7,684 nucleotides of DNA from JBFLVN01 sp040758475 (GTDB lineage Bacteria; JAGRBM01), in assembly GCA_040758475.1 (NCBI GenBank), contig JBFLVN010000183.1, forward strand, positions 1 through 7,684, given 5' to 3'. The translations under genes were made by a program, and so were the position numbers. Shown here one piece after another: positions 6,581 to 7,684 of the stretch (position 1 is the stretch's first letter; each line of letters starts with the position of its first letter). Under the pieces are notes generated by a model. The model did no database searches, was not told the DNA's origin, and saw only the letters and a list, made by a program, of their open reading frames with translations.

Positions 6581-6590
6581 AAGCTGCGGA

Positions 6591-7478
6591 TTATTCCTTG
6601 GGAGCCGGGGGAGGTTCCGGCCCGTGCATTTTAGGGCGCGGGGGCGGCAAGGCGCCCAGGGGGAGTGCGTTTTCCGGCGACAGGTCTTCGTCGTAGCCCG
6701 TCCCGCCCGGGACGCCGTCGGCTCCCAGACTTTCATAGATGTAGTCGGCGTCCCAGCGGCCGAAATCCGGACGTGGCGATCCTTCCATCATGGCCCGGCT
6801 TTTCTGGAAACGATAAGGTTTTCCCCACGGGTCGTGAGTAACGGAGACGATGCCCAGCCACAAGAGTTCGCGTGGCGTTACGGGAAGGTCCTCGATCGAG
6901 CGGAGATATCCCTTGTAATCCCCCTGTCCCGGGCGCGTTCCATCCTTGCGGGCTTGGATAAAAATATCCATGTAGCGTTCCCGGGCGTTGTGGAACACGC
7001 GGATGACGCGCTTGGCATAGAGCTGCCGGACGGGATCGGTGAATGGCGCGGCGAGGAAAGCCACCGCCAGCATGCCGGCGACGCGCCAGCGCGTTTCCCG
7101 GCCGCGCCACGCCGCCGCGGCATGGGGCAGAAGGGCCAGCGTCCCGAGCGCCAGCACTTCGAGCACGTGAACGGCGAGCGCCGCGACTGTTGTGGAAAGC
7201 ACTGCACCCCACAAAGGCCAACGCCTCTTTCCTTCGTGGAGGAAAGCCTCCCTCACGACGCCTAGGCCGCCGTTGGCAAGCCCCAGAAAGACAGCCGCCC
7301 CACAGATCGTCATTGAAACGGCCATAAAATGTTCTTTGGGCTCGAGCGTTACTTCGTAGAGCCCCAAGTGGAGGATTTCGATCGCTTGCAGGGGAAGGAC
7401 CACGCCTGCGAACGCGGCCGCCGTCACCGCAGCCGTGGCAAGCCACCGGAACCAGTGGATTTTTTCTTTTTCTTCCAC
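6591..7478 (-). CDS. Polytopic membrane protein with C-terminal GspG-like pseudopilin domain
   Basis: The protein has 295 residues from the GTG at 7478. I prefer this start because a TACAAT -10 box ends 7 nt upstream and no Shine-Dalgarno precedes either candidate; a TTG at 7514 would lie inside the matching -35 region. Residues about 9-31, 52-73, 87-125 (probably two helices) and 131-149 are hydrophobic, giving about five membrane passes. The C-terminal part (about 165-270) resembles the globular domain of the type II secretion major pseudopilin GspG. It has a helix with ARERYMDIF, then DPWGKPYRF (216-224) and SLGADGVPGGTGYDEDLS (250-267), which is the calcium-loop region in GspG; Asp254, Asp263 and Asp265 are candidate ligands. 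The class III prepilin leader (GFTLxE) of a true pseudopilin is absent, replaced by the polytopic region. A Pro-rich tail follows. It is unlikely to polymerise as a normal pseudopilin; the domain may face the periplasm and sense or bind something. Confidence 0.75.
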   Translation of the reverse strand: MEEKEKIHWFRWLATAAVTAAAFAGVVLPLQAIEILHLGLYEVTLEPKEHFMAVSMTICGAAVFLGLANGGLGVVREAFLHEGKRRWPLWGAVLSTTVAALAVHVLEVLALGTLALLPHAAAAWRGRETRWRVAGMLAVAFLAAPFTDPVRQLYAKRVIRVFHNARERYMDIFIQARKDGTRPGQGDYKGYLRSIEDLPVTPRELLWLGIVSVTHDPWGKPYRFQKSRAMMEGSPRPDFGRWDADYIYESLGADGVPGGTGYDEDLSPENALPLGALPPPRPKMHGPEPPPAPKE

Positions 7479-7485
7479 GAGGGTA

Positions 7486-7514
7486 ATTGTACGGCCGTTG
7501 GATGGATTGCGCAA
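7486..7514 (-). promoter_or_regulatory. Candidate promoter of the GspG-like-domain gene
   Basis: Minus strand: TTGCGC (7514-7509), a 17-nt spacer, TACAAT (7491-7486, five of six to consensus), then 7 nt to GTG at 7478. The predicted transcription start coincides with the start codon. The -35 lies in a perfect palindrome TTGCGCAA (7507-7514). Confidence 0.45.
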
Positions 7515-7563
7515 AAATAGCCAATCGGCGGCCTGTAGGCGGCGGCCGCGAAGGGGGAAATTC

Positions 7564-7684
7564 GTGAGAAACTTTTCGGATCGATCGGCCCTGGTGACGG
7601 GGAGTGCCTCGGGGATCGGCCGCGCTCTGGCGGAGGAACTCGTCCGGCGCGGCGCCCGCGTCTTTCTGGCCGACCGGGATGGAG
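7564..7684 (+). CDS. Short-chain dehydrogenase/reductase, N-terminal fragment (runs off window)
   Basis: Only the first 40 codons are present. Start is GTG at 7564, with AAGGGGG (7551-7557) six nt upstream. The N-terminus has the first beta strand and glycine-rich dinucleotide-binding loop of classical SDR enzymes, ALVTGSASGIGRALAEEL (residues 9-26, motif TGxxxGIG), followed by GARVFLADRDG, the second strand. Asp after the second strand (LADRD) favours NAD(H) over NADP(H) by the usual rule, which is an inference. The catalytic Ser-Tyr-Lys residues lie beyond the window, so the substrate is unknown. The gene is divergent from the membrane/GspG-like gene, with 85 bp between starts. Confidence 0.88.
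   Translation, partial: MRNFSDRSALVTGSASGIGRALAEELVRRGARVFLADRDG

Noticed and set aside
6504..7265. A 253-codon plus-strand frame opposite the GspG-like gene
   Set aside because: No domain, Arg-rich composition, and it overlaps the end of the small membrane protein gene in another frame.
1..7684. A defence island, mobile element or CRISPR system
   Set aside because: No nuclease, transposase, integrase or reverse transcriptase signature, no direct-repeat array and no tRNA-associated attachment site was seen on either strand; the genes look like ordinary chromosomal content.

Overview
This window comes from a GC-rich (roughly 60% or more by eye), Gram-negative-type bacterium. It encodes an outer-membrane-type lipoprotein, a small exported beta-barrel candidate and a UvrB of standard bacterial form. 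GTG starts are common. The PilZ-like protein with a C-terminal helical domain recalls proteins of deltaproteobacterial or myxobacterial lineages, but that is an impression and I cannot name a species. The layout is that of an ordinary chromosome: I see no insertion sequence, tRNA, rRNA, CRISPR array, prophage or integron.

Layout, left to right. A minus-strand lipoprotein gene (69-791) has two Ig-like repeats. It is followed by its own terminator (20-52) and preceded by a leader that appears to hold an early intrinsic terminator with a competing fold (804-853). A 230-bp divergent promoter region separates it from a plus-strand cluster. That cluster is a stand-alone cyclic-nucleotide-binding protein (1022-1549), an AI-2E-family membrane protein overlapping it by 4 nt (1546-2655), and an exported beta-barrel-like protein (2690-3211). 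Next comes uvrB (3266-5296), probably with its own promoter. A degenerate PilZ-like/helical-domain protein (5354-6217) and a small four-helix membrane protein (6230-6580) follow. A minus-strand gene (6591-7478) converges on these with only 10 bp between the stop codons. It encodes a multi-pass membrane protein ending in a GspG-type pseudopilin globular domain. A divergent short-chain dehydrogenase gene starts at 7564 and runs off the window.

How the genes relate. The cNMP-binding protein and the AI-2E-type protein are translationally coupled and probably work together at the inner membrane; the beta-barrel gene 34 bp downstream may share their transcript. UvrB is the only confidently named housekeeping gene, acting in nucleotide excision repair. 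Nothing else in the window belongs to that pathway.

Novelty. I do not see a complete new multi-gene system. The points most worth a second look are the lipoprotein leader with mutually exclusive RNA folds, the pseudopilin-like domain carried on a polytopic membrane protein, the PilZ-like protein lacking c-di-GMP-binding motifs, and two genes that look leaderless, one of which moves the start codon.
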